From the NCBI GenBank assembly GCA_029204225.1, contig CM055100.1:31260149-31324148 (forward strand): a stretch of 64,000 bases of DNA. The letters run 5' to 3'. Source of the stretch: Diphasiastrum complanatum (taxonomy: Eukaryota > Streptophyta > Lycopodiopsida > Lycopodiales > Lycopodiaceae). Position numbers and translations under genes: made by a program. This document shows positions 23,285-34,366 of this stretch, piece by piece. The notes below the pieces were generated by a model. It did not search any database and had not been told where the DNA came from. It worked only from the letters and a program-made list of their open reading frames with translations. Within the stretch, counting starts at the first letter, position 1. Every line of letters begins with the position of its first letter.

Positions 23285-25710
23285 CCCATGATTAATTTCC
23301 CTACAATGAAAATCAACCCAAATAGGAATATCTTTGGAGTATGCATAGGCTATCACGATCTGTTTCAATAGACAAAATTTAAGATTCTTGATCATTACTT
23401 TATTTAGTACAAACAAGACCTTAAGCCCTTTTTCTGTGAGGTGTATTTCAAAATGCCTCAAGATAAGAGAGAGTGAATCAGCATCTATCAACATGCTTGA
23501 AGGCATAAGGCACTTTATTTAGGAATCCAATCTGACTTGACCAGTAACAAATTACAATCCCAAAACGCTCTATATTTTGAAGCGGAATAGTATCTCATAG
23601 TCATGTGACTATATCGAGGTAAAACTTGCTCAATCTGCTCACTTGCAGTGAAAAAAGTTGCAATTTCCTTTCCTTTCTTGCCATAATTTCTAGGACAGGT
23701 GCCGGCATTGAACACAAAACACAAATTCATGCACAAACTCTGATGTCATGAACAGAATGAGAAAGCTCTCAACAGGATGTACAATAGTTGTGCGGTTTTG
23801 CATGTAGAAGATTGTATGAGTGCTTCATGGAGGCTTATGTACATGTGCTCTTTGTCAAACTAGTAAAAGCTTTGTGCTACTGTAGCACAGCCTTGTTTCA
23901 TCCAGCAAAGGCTTGTCATTTTTTGTTCTCGAGTTCCATGGAGAAAGAAACAGAGCGGTGAAGTTGTTTCTCACCTGAAATGGAGTGATCTGGAATGGAA
24001 TGAGGGCATTTTTGGTTCGACAAGCTTGAGCTGGAATTTGCAGACTTTGAAAGACAAGAACCCAATTTGCTAGTTCTGGGCAAAGATGGCGAAGTGGTCA
24101 AAGTAGAGCTGGACTTTGCTCCTGGTGATGGTGGCTTGGAGACATGCAGTGTAGATGCAGCTGACTTAGTCGGAGCTGATGACTTGCTTCGAGCAGAAAT
24201 CCTCTCAAGCCTTTGCAATCTCAGGTTTTCCAACCGCTTCCTCTCCTCCTCCTCCTGAAACACCAAAATTGGGCATGGTATTGGTGAGATCCTGGACAGG
24301 ATGATATAAGTTTTTCTTAAAGAGAACCCTCAACGCTTCTTGCAAAATTACATTGACCTTCACATCTCCCACGAACTGTGGAATCTCTACTTGGAAGGGG
24401 AGCTTGTGGTTATAGCACTTTCCCAAGGAGGAGGAGAACAGAAATTAGTCTGCTGACTTTCTCCAGAATTGAACATCTAGTTTTACTCGATATGGCTGGA
24501 ATCTACTCTCGCGCTTCACTTGAAACCTCCGCAATAGATCAAAAATCATCAAATACTACACAATTATCCCAATTCTAAAATATCTATATTGCACATTGAC
24601 AAAAGGTCTAGTTAGCAATCGCCAAGGCATTCTAGCAAATCCCCATTTTAAGAGATCAACAGCCACAACCCAGAAGTCGTGCAAAACAGCTACCCTTTTA
24701 TCATTCTTAAATACCTTCTCCTTTTTGGTCTTCAAAGGATTGATAGTCTTTGAAGTCCACGCATTCCCAGTTCGAGATGGGGAGCCAGCACTCTTGATTG
24801 ATAACTTGTCACTTCTGGGTGCTGGGGAAGATTTTCTTCTGGCCGAATTTCCGTTTTCGTCCACCTGAATTGCAGTTTTTGTTACCGTTTTGGAACACGA
24901 TCCTGTGTCTTTCTTTTCACTGCTTTCCTCTGGCTTTTCTTCTGTGTTGACCTCATTCAATTTGTTGGTATTGCACTTGCATCCGAGGAGATTCACATCA
25001 GAATCCGAAGGGTTATCCCGTGACCTACTCGCAGTTTCACATATAAAGTTTTTCTCGGATATTGAGATAAGATCCTCACAGGACGTAGAACAGTCAACAT
25101 GTCTTTGGTCTGGTTTCTCATGATCGGCAATATTATTTCGGTCATCACTCAGAAATTCTGCTTCCATGTTGAAAATGGACTTCCACCTTGTGTTTATGTG
25201 ACAACTGAAAATGCTAATTCTTTGGCTTTACAAGGATTTGGTTATCATGAATGCTTCAGATTCCAAGCCATAAGGTCCTGGGTTGCCATGAAAAGAATCT
25301 CTTTTAGAGAGATTCATTTTTGTTTCCTTGAATTGAAGCACAAAAATCACTTATTTCCTGGATCAATGCATCACTAATTCCGTTGTCTTCAGTAACTGCA
25401 GAATTTTCTGAAATTTTCCAGCTAGACCTTACGTGACTTCCTTGCCTTTCTGGTGAAAGTTCTTATATTGGGAACACGAATATTGTCTTCACCATCGCAA
25501 TCGCTTGAGGCATCTTGATTGCTCAGATACAAATTCTTATCTTGCTTTTAAAATATCCATTTGTTGGATAGCATTTTCTGGTGAATTCTCCTCGTAACCA
25601 TCACCAGTTTAGACATTCTTATAAATTGAAGTGCCAAGTGCCAGGAATAGAGCAATTTAGAGTATTAAATGATGTAATTGATATTTTTATCAGACTCATT
25701 GCATCAGCAG
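23282..25710 (-). pseudogene. Partial duplicate of the CIP7-like gene 3' end
   Basis: Diverged copy of about 33755-36500. It holds the 3'UTR with the AATAAA signal (minus strand, 23514-23519), the terminal exon (23916-24254; begins EEEERKRLENLRLQRLERIS), intron 8 (24255-24714) with GT and AG kept, and the end of exon 8 (from 24715, upstream to 25167 in one frame). Retention of the intron shows DNA duplication, not retroposition. Upstream of 25180 the copy lacks about 395 bp present in the parent (about 35592-35988), which shifts the frame, and more indels follow to about 25700, where similarity ends. It has no 5' exons and probably makes no CIP7-like protein. Confidence 0.9.
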
Positions 25711-26789
25711 GCAAGGGACTAAGCAATAGCATGTAAAGCATTATCTGGAACATTAAATTCCAAAATTGGCATTGGGGCTCGTCATCCTCTTCATTTACTG
25801 TTTCAAGTTGAGGACCCACCAGCTTCTAAACCCGGGGTTCTCTAGGCTGGTAAAAATTCCTTAGATCAAACTCAATCTCATAGTATAAAATCAGGATCAC
25901 CCTGATGCCACAACAACAATCACTCCAAGAGTATGCATGTTTCCCAATTATTCCAAAATTCCATTGGGATCATCCAAACATCCAAGAAACTTCATGTAAG
26001 TCCTACGATCCATAGTAAAGTATTTAAGCTTCATATATGGATGGCTTGAACATTGGTTTCAATCAAAGTAGAAAATCCTTATTGATAATTCTTGAAATAT
26101 AGGAACCTATCACAAAACCCCAAAGGTTATCAAAATCTTGAGTTTCGAAAAATGAACACGTAGACCAAAGAGCTTGAAGAGTTCACATACCTTTGGCTAG
26201 ACATTTTTTAACAAATTTTTGTGCCAATCATAGCATGGTCTTTTGAACTCAGTTTGATGTTAAGCCTATAATTTCAATGTTCTTTTTTTCAACAAAAAGC
26301 CATGCAAATCCTAGCAACCATCCTTGTGGGTCATGATGTGCATAGAGAAGCTTTGTAATCAAGGTGAGTGTTACTCAAAGTTTTTCTAATTTAAACTTGT
26401 CTAGAGTTCTTTATCTCACTATGGTTCACTCTCCCATTAAAGATAGTTCATCTCCTAAAATTCTCTTCATCTATGTTGTTCATTCAGTTACACCTCAACC
26501 AAGGAAAGGGGTTCAGAGTGTGATTATTTCAAACCCTCCTCAATAGGCTTTACTCCCAGGGTTGTCTATTATTATTCATTTATAAATTTTGTTGATGCTT
26601 ATGTTGGAGGTGTTGGGAAGTGCGGTGGGCGATAGTTCAAGGTGTCGGACGACACATTTGGTCTATCGTATTAATTAGCATTGTGGAAGACTAATAAAAG
26701 AACATCGTGTTTAGAATCATCTCTCACAATAAAACCAATCGATTAATCGATGAGTCAATAGGTGTCTTAGACAACCATAGTTACAAAAT
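25711..26789. other. No gene recognised
   Basis: Lies between the truncated duplicate and a copia RT piece. Minus-strand frames at 25980-26260 have a faint copia look but nothing I can support. A 60-residue plus frame at 26364-26546 has no recognised domain. Confidence 0.25.
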
Positions 26790-27070
26790 TGTGAAGCCTT
26801 CAAGGATAGCCGTGATTCTGCACTTTGACTCAATCGATAAGACACACAATCACTTTATATGTGCACGACACATTGCTCTTTGGCAATAGTATCGATCTGA
26901 TAAAAGAAGACAAGACAATGCTATCTTCTGAATTCGACACGACCGATCTGGGCGAAGCTCATTTCTGCCTTGGTATTCAAATCCACAGAGACAGAAATCG
27001 AAAGTTGATCTACATTACTTAGCAGAGGTACATGTACAATATGTTAGTCAGATATAATCTGGTTAATACT
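26790..27070 (+). pseudogene. Ty1/copia reverse transcriptase fragment
   Basis: The frame reads LYVHDTLLFGNS, where copia elements have YVDD, then KTMLSSEFDTTDLGEAHFCL, GIQIHRDRNRKLIYIT, a stop and QRYMYNMLVRYNLVN. One catalytic Asp is changed to His. The piece ends at about 27070 against a minus-strand copia gag. Confidence 0.8.
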
Positions 27071-27538
27071 CATCTCTAAGTCCATTAAGGACTACTTGAA
27101 CAAGGTTAGTGTTCTTAAGAGCATCTCCAATACCAGCTAACTCTTGATGAAGATCCTTTACTCTCATTACATAAGATGAAGCACTCTCATCTACTCTCTG
27201 ATAACTTACTAGAAAGATTTGATTTCTAAGTGTTAGCAATCTAGAAGTATTCTTAATTTCATAGATTGTTTTTAGAGTGTCCCAAGCCTCCTTGGCAGTG
27301 GTTCATGTAATGATCTCTCTTAACACTTCATTTGTAACATTCATTTTTATGAAATGAAGGACAATTCTGGTTCTTTTATTGAATGTTGCAGCTTCATTAG
27401 GTGCTGCAGGTTCTTCTTCAGCTCCACTCACAATGTCCATTACATCTTGTAGAATCAATAATGATTCCATTCTAATCTTTCACATTGTATGATTGGAAGA
27501 TGTTAATGCTCTAAGAAATGTGAACTAGATGAAGACAT
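27071..27538 (-). pseudogene. Ty1/copia gag (UBN2-type) remnant
   Basis: Reading down from the ATG at 27536-27538 (MSSSSSHFL, then a frame change): RMESLLILQDVMDIVSGAEE, TFNKRTRIVLHFIKMNVTNE, a stop, TTAKEAWDTLKTIYEI, LRNQIFLVSYQRVDESASSY, VMRVKDLHQELAGIGD, VLNGLRDEY. This is the plant copia gag pattern with one internal stop and an early shift. It lies 570 bases downstream of a matching primer site and LTR, so it is the gag of that element, cut off at about 27071. Confidence 0.85.
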
Positions 27539-28110
27539 TTTCTCTATGAGAAATTCTAGTAATGACAAAGATGAAGTTGAAAATGTTGCTTGCTATCTCA
27601 ACCTAGTATCTAACACTTATAATGTTGATCTAACCTATGAAATCTAGCAACAAAATGTGAGATCCATCTCTCTACTGAAAAGATCAATCTATCTTGAATT
27701 TGGATCTTGCTTCAATCATAAAAATGAAACACATGCAAGTATGAAGTCTATCTCTCCCACGAGTTTTAATAAACTGATAAACTCTCTAGGAACTTACTTT
27801 CAACTCAGACACAATAATTTGTGTGAAATGAAAAGTCTAGGACCTCACAAAACTCACTTCTATCCAGTTCTACTTGATTGACAATGAAAATTGAAGAAAT
27901 TGGTGAAAAGAACTGATGTGTGCTCACTTTGGCATATAGTCTCTGTCCATATAGGGCTCAGCTGAAGTAGATCAGGCTTGATTTGATCCACTTATGATCC
28001 ATAGATGGTTTGTTTGTCAGCGAGTTTGGATTCCTCTCCCAAATCCGAGTTCTAGCAAGCAAAAGCATTAATGTTCTGATGTATACACCCTCACCTCTTC
28101 AAAGCATGAA
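27539..28110 (-). mobile_element. Untranslated leader of the minus-strand copia element
   Basis: Sequence between the primer binding site and the gag start. No coding region. Its length fits a copia leader. Confidence 0.5.
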
Positions 28111-28122
28111 GCTCTGATACCA
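28111..28122 (-). promoter_or_regulatory. Primer binding site, initiator tRNA-Met type
   Basis: Minus strand reads TGGTATCAGAGC, the complement of the 3' end of plant initiator tRNA-Met and the standard copia primer site. It directly follows the LTR end (CA) at 28123. Confidence 0.92.
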
Positions 28123-28699
28123 TGTGAAGTTTTTAGCACGTGTCAACTTCACCACACACCTTACAGGATCTTACTGAGGTGTTATGATTGCACAAGATTG
28201 ATCAAAGAACAAATTACTTGAAAAATCTAAGGCAAGAGCACAATGGCATACACCAGACTGAAAAAACTAACTTTTCACTATGAGGAATGAATGTCAAAAA
28301 TAATTCTAAGTGCTCAGTATGGGAAAAACAATGTGCTCTCGAGTAGAGAGAGAAAATCAACACATACAACTCGGGTAGTGAGAGAATGAGCCCAAAATAC
28401 CAAAATCTCAATATTCACAATATGGCAAATCATGCCAAAGTTTTCCTACATCAAAGAGGCTCTAATTCTTACAGTGGAGTTGCATGGAAAGTCCACTTAA
28501 CTTACTTAACTCAACTAATAGGGATCCACATGTATAACTGCATGCATGGATATTGCATGTACTGCATGTCATCTCTCAAAATTGCCTAGACATGTGTAGA
28601 TCATGAAAACTATTTTGCATGTTGCATGCATGCACTTTGAATGACATTGCATGTAATCTAAACTTTTGCAATATTCACTATCCATCACTGCTTTTCACA
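28123..28699 (-). mobile_element. 577-bp LTR of a Ty1/copia element
   Basis: Bounded by perfect 6-base inverted ends: TGTGAA at 28123 on plus and TTCACA ending at 28699. The inner end abuts the tRNA-Met primer site. The outer end falls inside another copia element's pol, between its integrase tail (28925-29115) and RT linker. No second LTR is present in the window, so the element is truncated. Confidence 0.8.
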
Positions 28700-29115
28700 T
28701 ATTAGAGCCTGCATTCGATAGTGCATCTTGAACAATAAGTTGCTCTTTTACTGCTATTCAAAAAGCTGGAGGAGTATACCTCTCTAATGGATGCGACATT
28801 CGTGAAAATCTTCAAACATTCTGTTGTTTAACGTGATCTGAATTAGAAGAAGACTGACAAAGTGCAGAAGTGGAAGTAATCGAGATGGAGTTGTCTTTGA
28901 TATTTTCAATGGTTCGACGTTCAAAATGAATTCATATTTTTTTATTTTGAAATTATGAAATTTGTATTCTAGGAAGACTACGTCTTTGCTAATAAGTGTC
29001 TTGCCAGATTGTAGATCATAGACCTTGTAATCCTTATGATCTAATGAATATCCAAAAAATATTGACTTGGTATTGGTTTGGTCGAATTTCTTCCTTATTT
29101 CTAATGAAATTTGAG
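28700..29115 (-). pseudogene. Ty1/copia integrase C-terminus and linker to RT
   Basis: The minus-strand translation contains FFGYSLDHKDYKVYDLQSGK, TLISKDVVFLEYKFHNFKIK, followed downstream by SHPLERYTPP. This is the end of copia integrase and the linker that precedes RT. It is interrupted by the LTR at 28123-28699. Confidence 0.75.
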
Positions 29116-29516
29116 CATGGCTAAAAGCATGGTTTGGTGGTACAAAAAAAGAACCCAGTTTCCATAGTACCTTTTGGTAGTATATGTCAATATTTGTGGA
29201 TTTTATTACTCATAATTTATATTTCTAATACAATATGAGGACGCATGCAAGAAAGTGCAAAGCCGCCCTTAAGGCCATTGCTGAAAATCCTGAGACATCA
29301 AGCGCACCTCCCAGCATACACAAACAGCCACGGACCAGTTACCACGATGGATCATGAGCGAAAACGGGGGTCAGGGATCAATCAGAAACCACACATTCAC
29401 AACTTGACGAATCGATTGAGAGAATGGCTTTCATGTCGTCTTTTCCAAAAGAAAATTTCAATTAAGTAGTGAAAACAAGAAATTGAAAAACAAGCAAAAT
29501 AAAACACAGTCTGTGA
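29116..29516. other. No feature recognised
   Basis: Junction stretch between copia and gypsy debris. The 74-residue plus frame at 29245-29469 shows no known domain. Confidence 0.3.
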
Positions 29517-30839
29517 TCATGTCATCTGAACTGGCATAGCAGGCTGCCAAAACTTCGATAGTCGGCTACCATTCACGGGAGTATCAAAATGTTTTCCATC
29601 CAAATGTTCTAGAATAATTGTTCCATAGTTCAGTATTTCTTTAACTTTATACGGACCTTCACCTGTGAACTTCAATTTCTCCTTGATCAGCTTAGTTTTA
29701 TACATCAATGCTAGATCTCCTTCTTTCAGATCCTTTTTGTGTAATCGACTATCATGCCATGCCTTGCGACGAGCTTTCTCTGCTGCTAATGCATGAACTG
29801 CCATTAATTTGGTTTCACATTTGTGCAAAGCTTCATGACGCAGTTGTAAGGATTTATCGTCATCTAATCGCTCTGTTGCTGCTATGCGTAGAGATGGTAC
29901 TAAAAATTCAATCGGCATGACAACATCTTGACCATAAACCAGTTGAAATGGTGTTTGATTCATGCTTCCTTTATAAGTAGTTCTGAATGCCCATAATGCT
30001 ACATGCAATTTATGTTCTCAGTCAAAATGACTCGCTTCAACTGTTTTTGTCATAATGGTGCAAAAAATCTTATTGGAAGACTCAGCTTGGCCACTACCCC
30101 TGGGATAATACAGAGTACTAAACCGGTGTATAACAAAAATGTATTCCAACAAACACTTTATCGTTTGATTAACAAAGAGTGTACCACGATCACTGACAAT
30201 CTCAATCGGACATCCGAATCTCATAATGATGTGCTCATAGAGAAACTTAGCCGTAGATTTTGCATCAGCAACTTTAACAGCTTTGGCTTCAACCCACTTG
30301 GTCATATAATCGGTTGCTATGATGATATATCTGGCTTGAGAACCTCGTGTCGTAGGATGAATAGGACCTATATAATCTAGGTCCCATTTCTCAAATGGTG
30401 TTTGCGATAAAACCGGATGTAAGGGTTCATAGTTCTGTCGTGTAGGACGTCGTGCTCGTTGGCAAACATCACATGACTGAATATAGTTCTCGGTGTCTTT
30501 ATGAAACGTAGGCCACCAACACCCTGATTGTAGAAGCTTGCGAACAGTGATATCTGTATAAAAATGTTCTCCGCCCATTCCATCATGTGAAAACATGATA
30601 AGTCCAGGTATTTCATGCGATAAAACATATCTTCGAAGAATATCATCCAATCTGCGATGATACAATTGTCCCGCAATCAATTGAGAAGGTTGAGCCTTAT
30701 GAATTAATTGTCTCTTTTGTACTTTTGTCAAGGAGTCATTAGGTTGACCTAGCATTAGATACTCAACAATATCTGCTGCCCACTTAGGTACTGCTTCAAC
30801 ATAGAATAACGCAACATCTGGAAGTTCATCATCCACTTT
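29517..30839 (-). pseudogene. Ty3/gypsy integrase, complete but for one stop
   Basis: Minus-strand reading from 30836: an N-terminal segment (VPKWAADIVEYL), the zinc-binding HHCC pattern (H84, H91, C122, C125 counted from the Met at 30836) and the catalytic triad D154 (WDLDYIGP), D216 (SDRG) and E252 (GQAE), with 35 residues between D216 and E252 as in DD35E enzymes. One stop at about 30015, after VEASHFD, separates the rest, which continues in frame (HVALWAFRTTYK, TPFQLVYGQDVVMP, then the GPYKV-type C-terminal barrel and a stop at 29517). Only one defect is visible, so decay is slight. No 3' LTR follows. Confidence 0.9.
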
Positions 30840-31497
30840 AGTATTAATTGGTGTGGATTCGATTCTCGAAACATGGTCTGCGAGATAATGCTATTTACCC
30901 TTATAAACCACAACTCAAAAGTCAAATTCGGTTAATTAAAGTAACCATCTTGCAATACGCCTTGTATTATGTGTCTTGTTTATCAAATAAAGTAACGGTT
31001 GGTGATCCGTATAAAATCTAAAATACGTTTCCATAAGATAATGTCAAAATTTCTTTACAGAAAAAATCATGGCTAACGCTTCACGTTCTATTGTCGAATA
31101 GTTTTTCTCTGAATCGTAAGTTGTCTGCTTGCAAATTGTATGGGAGAGTCTTTCTTGTATTCACCTGGCTGCGTCAACACTGATCCAATAGCATATTTCG
31201 AGGCATCGATGTGAATATGAAATTCAATTTTCCAATCTGGAGCACGTAATATCAATGTTTTTTTATATTTTTCAAAGGCTTCTAACGCCTCAACTATCCA
31301 AATAGGAACAATAGTCAGTTTGTGTATAGGTCTTGCAAGATCTGCAAAGAAGATAATAAAAATTCGATAATAATTTGCATGACCCATAAAGACATAAACT
31401 CCATGAATTGTTGTTGGTGGTGGTAATTCCACAATGACTTTGAATTTAGAATAATCTGTAGCAATGCCATGCCTTGATACCACATGCCCAAGAACAA
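30840..31497 (-). pseudogene. Ty3/gypsy RNase H and connection domain, broken
   Basis: Segments in order: FMGHANYYRIFI (connection), ARPIHKLT, PDWKIEFHIHIDASKYAIGS, VLTQPGEYKKDSPIQFASRQ, then, after frame changes, the remaining RNase H toward 30840. Contiguous with RT above and integrase below, so it is part of one pol gene on the minus strand. Several shifts are present, in contrast to the integrase. Confidence 0.8.
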
Positions 31498-32036
31498 CTC
31501 AATGAAAAATTCATATGTGACATTTTTCTTGATTTAAACAATCAAATAATTTTTCCAATCGATCCAGGTGGTCTATCTGTGCTATGGACTCCAAGGTCAT
31601 CCAAGTAAATTTCAAAGAATTTCTGTAGATAATCTTTGAAAGCAAACTACGTCACTCTTTGAAACAAACTAGGTGCATTATAGAGTCCAAACGACATTAC
31701 TTTATAAGCATAAGTCCCCCATTCTGTTGCAAAGGTTGTTTTGTGGTGTTCTGTGGGTGCAATCTTGACTTGGTTGTATCCACTAAATCCATCTAAAAAA
31801 TTGTAAGCTTCTGCTCCAGCAAGGTGGTCCAAAATGCTTTCAGTAAAAGGTAACAAAAAGTGATCCTTTCTCGTCACTTTGTTCAAGGCCTTGAGATTCA
31901 CACAAATTCTCAATTTCTCATTCTTCTTAGGAACAATGACAATTGGTGAAACCCATTCAATATGCTCGTATCTCATAAATGAAGTTAGCTTCAAGCAATC
32001 TCTATATCTCTTTCTTTATCAAATCCGTAATCTCAA
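31498..32036 (-). pseudogene. Ty3/gypsy reverse transcriptase, broken
   Basis: Minus-strand order: KKEIQRLLEANFIYEI-like start (one stop), EWVSPIVIVPKKNEKLRICV, LKALNKVTRKDHFLLPF, YNFLDGFSGYNQVKIAP, KVMSFGLYNAPSLFQRVT, a stop, then FEIYLDDLGVHS with the YLDD active site intact. The upstream edge at about 32036 changes abruptly into a plus-strand copia gag, so the gypsy gag and protease are absent. Confidence 0.85.
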
Positions 32037-32313
32037 GTTGGAGAGGAGAAAGCTATGTTCTCAAAAGGAAAGTTCAAGGGCAAAGGCAAAGGCAAATGGT
32101 CAAAAGAGCAAGATCAAAGTGAGCCTTCTACTTTTGTTGGCAAGAAAAAAGATAGATCCAAGCTAAAATGTTTATATTGTGGAGTCAAAGGACATTTTGC
32201 TAATGATTGTTTCAAGAAGAGAGATCAAGGTGAAAAACAAAGCAATCTAACTCTTTTCCAAGGTGTGAGAAATCGGTTTTTTGATCAAAGATAGCAATGG
32301 CCATTATGGATGC
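32037..32313 (+). pseudogene. Ty1/copia gag C-terminus with CCHC zinc knuckle
   Basis: A basic stretch (KGKFKGKGKGKWSKEQ) is followed by KCLYCGVKGHFANDCFKK, a canonical C-x2-C-x4-H-x4-C knuckle of the nucleocapsid part of gag. The frame is open from about 32055 to 32294. Element sequence on either side is missing. Confidence 0.85.
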
Positions 32314-33700
32314 CTATTATTTAGCTTTCTTCAATGACTATCATAGACACCTAATCAAGAGTGAGAACAAATTGCTCATTGGATCCAAACACACACACAC
32401 ACACACACACACAATTCATCATAACTATTTGAAAACAATCCTAACAGTCAAAACAACTCCAAGATTTACTTTGGAAAACCCACCGTTCTGCCTTAGGTTG
32501 CTTAAGAGCTATTATTAGTTCATTTAGAATTGACAAACTTCCAACTTACTGATTTCTTACCATTCCCAATACATTAGCTAGGTTGTTGTTTGCTTATTTT
32601 AATCATTGTTGGCCACATCAATAGCCATTTTTTCTTGTCTTCCAACACCAAGTCCATACCATTCATTACATACACCTTCGACACTTGAAATCACATCTAC
32701 AAAAGTTGGATGTAGAACATTGTTAGAGCACAAAGGAGATAGCAGTGATTCTATAAGATTTCATTTGGTTGACTTTTTATTGCTACTAATTATAGTTTAA
32801 AAAATCAAATAGGTATTTAAAGGGTTAGAGATTCAAATCTTCTACGTGTCTTTGGTATGTAATAAAAGAGAGGGAATGAATGACAGAATATTTGATGTGG
32901 AGACAACTACAAAGCTTCCATAATCAGAGTTCATAAGGTGGTGGAGACACTTGCATTTGAGATTGGCAAGTCAATTTCTTTTTGGACTCGCTGAGCTGGT
33001 GGCATTTAAAAGCATACTGAATGCAGTATATTGTCCAGAGGCCGAGTTTGAATTCTGAACAAGGAAACTAAAAGTGGTTTCTGAGGAACAGATAGGAAGC
33101 ATTTTGGCTCTGAAACTGCCAAAAGTGCTCTAATGTTTTTTTGAACTTTGAATGGATTGGGGGTGGTTCTTTATGTTTTTTCTATTTTTTAATGGGTTCA
33201 TACATTTGTTAAATGTATGACTAATGTCTTCGCAACATCAATCAACATAAGCATTCATGAAGCATAAGCCTCCCAACAAATTAAACAAGCACTTTTCTCA
33301 AAACATTCAAAACTTACTCAAATCAGCTCGTTTGAGAAGATAAATTTTCTCAACTACCACAGACTGGTTGAAGAGTAAAATGATAATAGCTTATGCCTCC
33401 CCGTCTACTCGCAATAGCAATCACCCACAACCTTTCTCAGCTATGTTCAACAAATTTGTGACGAAGTGGGCTTTTACCTTACCAGAAAAACATAGAGAGG
33501 TCTTACTAAAGGACGTGCTGAAGTCCTCATATAAATACTTGAAAAAGAAAATTGCTCAACACAACATAAAACTGTTACGGCACATTCCTGCTACACATTC
33601 TTGTGAAATGCTTTATAGATGGAAAAGAATTGGACAGCAAACCCTCAACGTACATTGATGTCCTCGTAAGAAAGAAAATCAGCAGAAATTCAGGCTTTGA

Positions 33701-33704
<4 letters not shown>
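32314..33704. other. No gene recognised; contains an (AC)n tract
   Basis: (AC)n at 32389-32413. Short frames at 32606-32800 and 33368-33658 show no domain I know. This is the region downstream of the CIP7-like gene 3' end. Confidence 0.35.

Positions 33705-33754
<50 letters not shown>
33705..33754. repeat. (GA)n microsatellite
   Basis: 25 GA units. It marks the downstream limit of similarity between the CIP7-like gene 3' region and its partial duplicate, which begins next to another GA tract. Confidence 0.97.
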
Positions 33755-33756
<2 letters not shown>

Positions 33757-33984
33757 TCCCCACAGTTAATTTCTTACAGTAAAAAATCAGCACAAATAGG
33801 GATATCCCTTGAATATGGTGATTTGTTTCAATGCACAAATGTAGTGATTAATCTGGATCACTACTCTGTCTATCAATCTTTTACAAGAACTTTCCTCGTG
33901 CCTTTTCTCTCTAATGTATTTCAAAATGCCTCAAGATAACAAATAGTGAATCAGCATATACCAGACACGCTAGGCGTAACGTAC

Positions 33985-33990
33985 TTTATT
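33985..33990 (-). terminator. Candidate poly(A) signal of the CIP7-like gene
   Basis: AATAAA on the minus strand, about 380 bases past the stop codon. It is conserved at the matching place in the duplicate (23514-23519), which supports 33755-34366 as 3'UTR plus immediate flank. Confidence 0.55.
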
Positions 33991-34366
33991 TAGAATTTCA
34001 ATTCATGCCTTGACCAGTAACAAATTACAATCCATAAACGCTCTATATTTTGAAGCCTACTAGTATGTCATAATCATGTGACTAGAATGAACTAGAATTT
34101 CCTCACTAACTTGCTCAATCTATTCACTTGCTGTAAAAAAAATTTGCAACTTCTTTGCCTTTCTTGCCATAATTTCTATGCACAAATTATGGTGTCATGA
34201 ACAGAATAAGAAAGCTCTCAACGAGGACGCACAATAGTCGTAGGGTTTGTAGAAGATTGTATGAATGGTTCATGGAGACTTATGTACATATGCTCTTTGT
34301 CAAACTGGTAAGAGCTTTGTGATACTGCAACTCAGCCTTGTCATGATCGCATCCAGCAAAGGCTTG

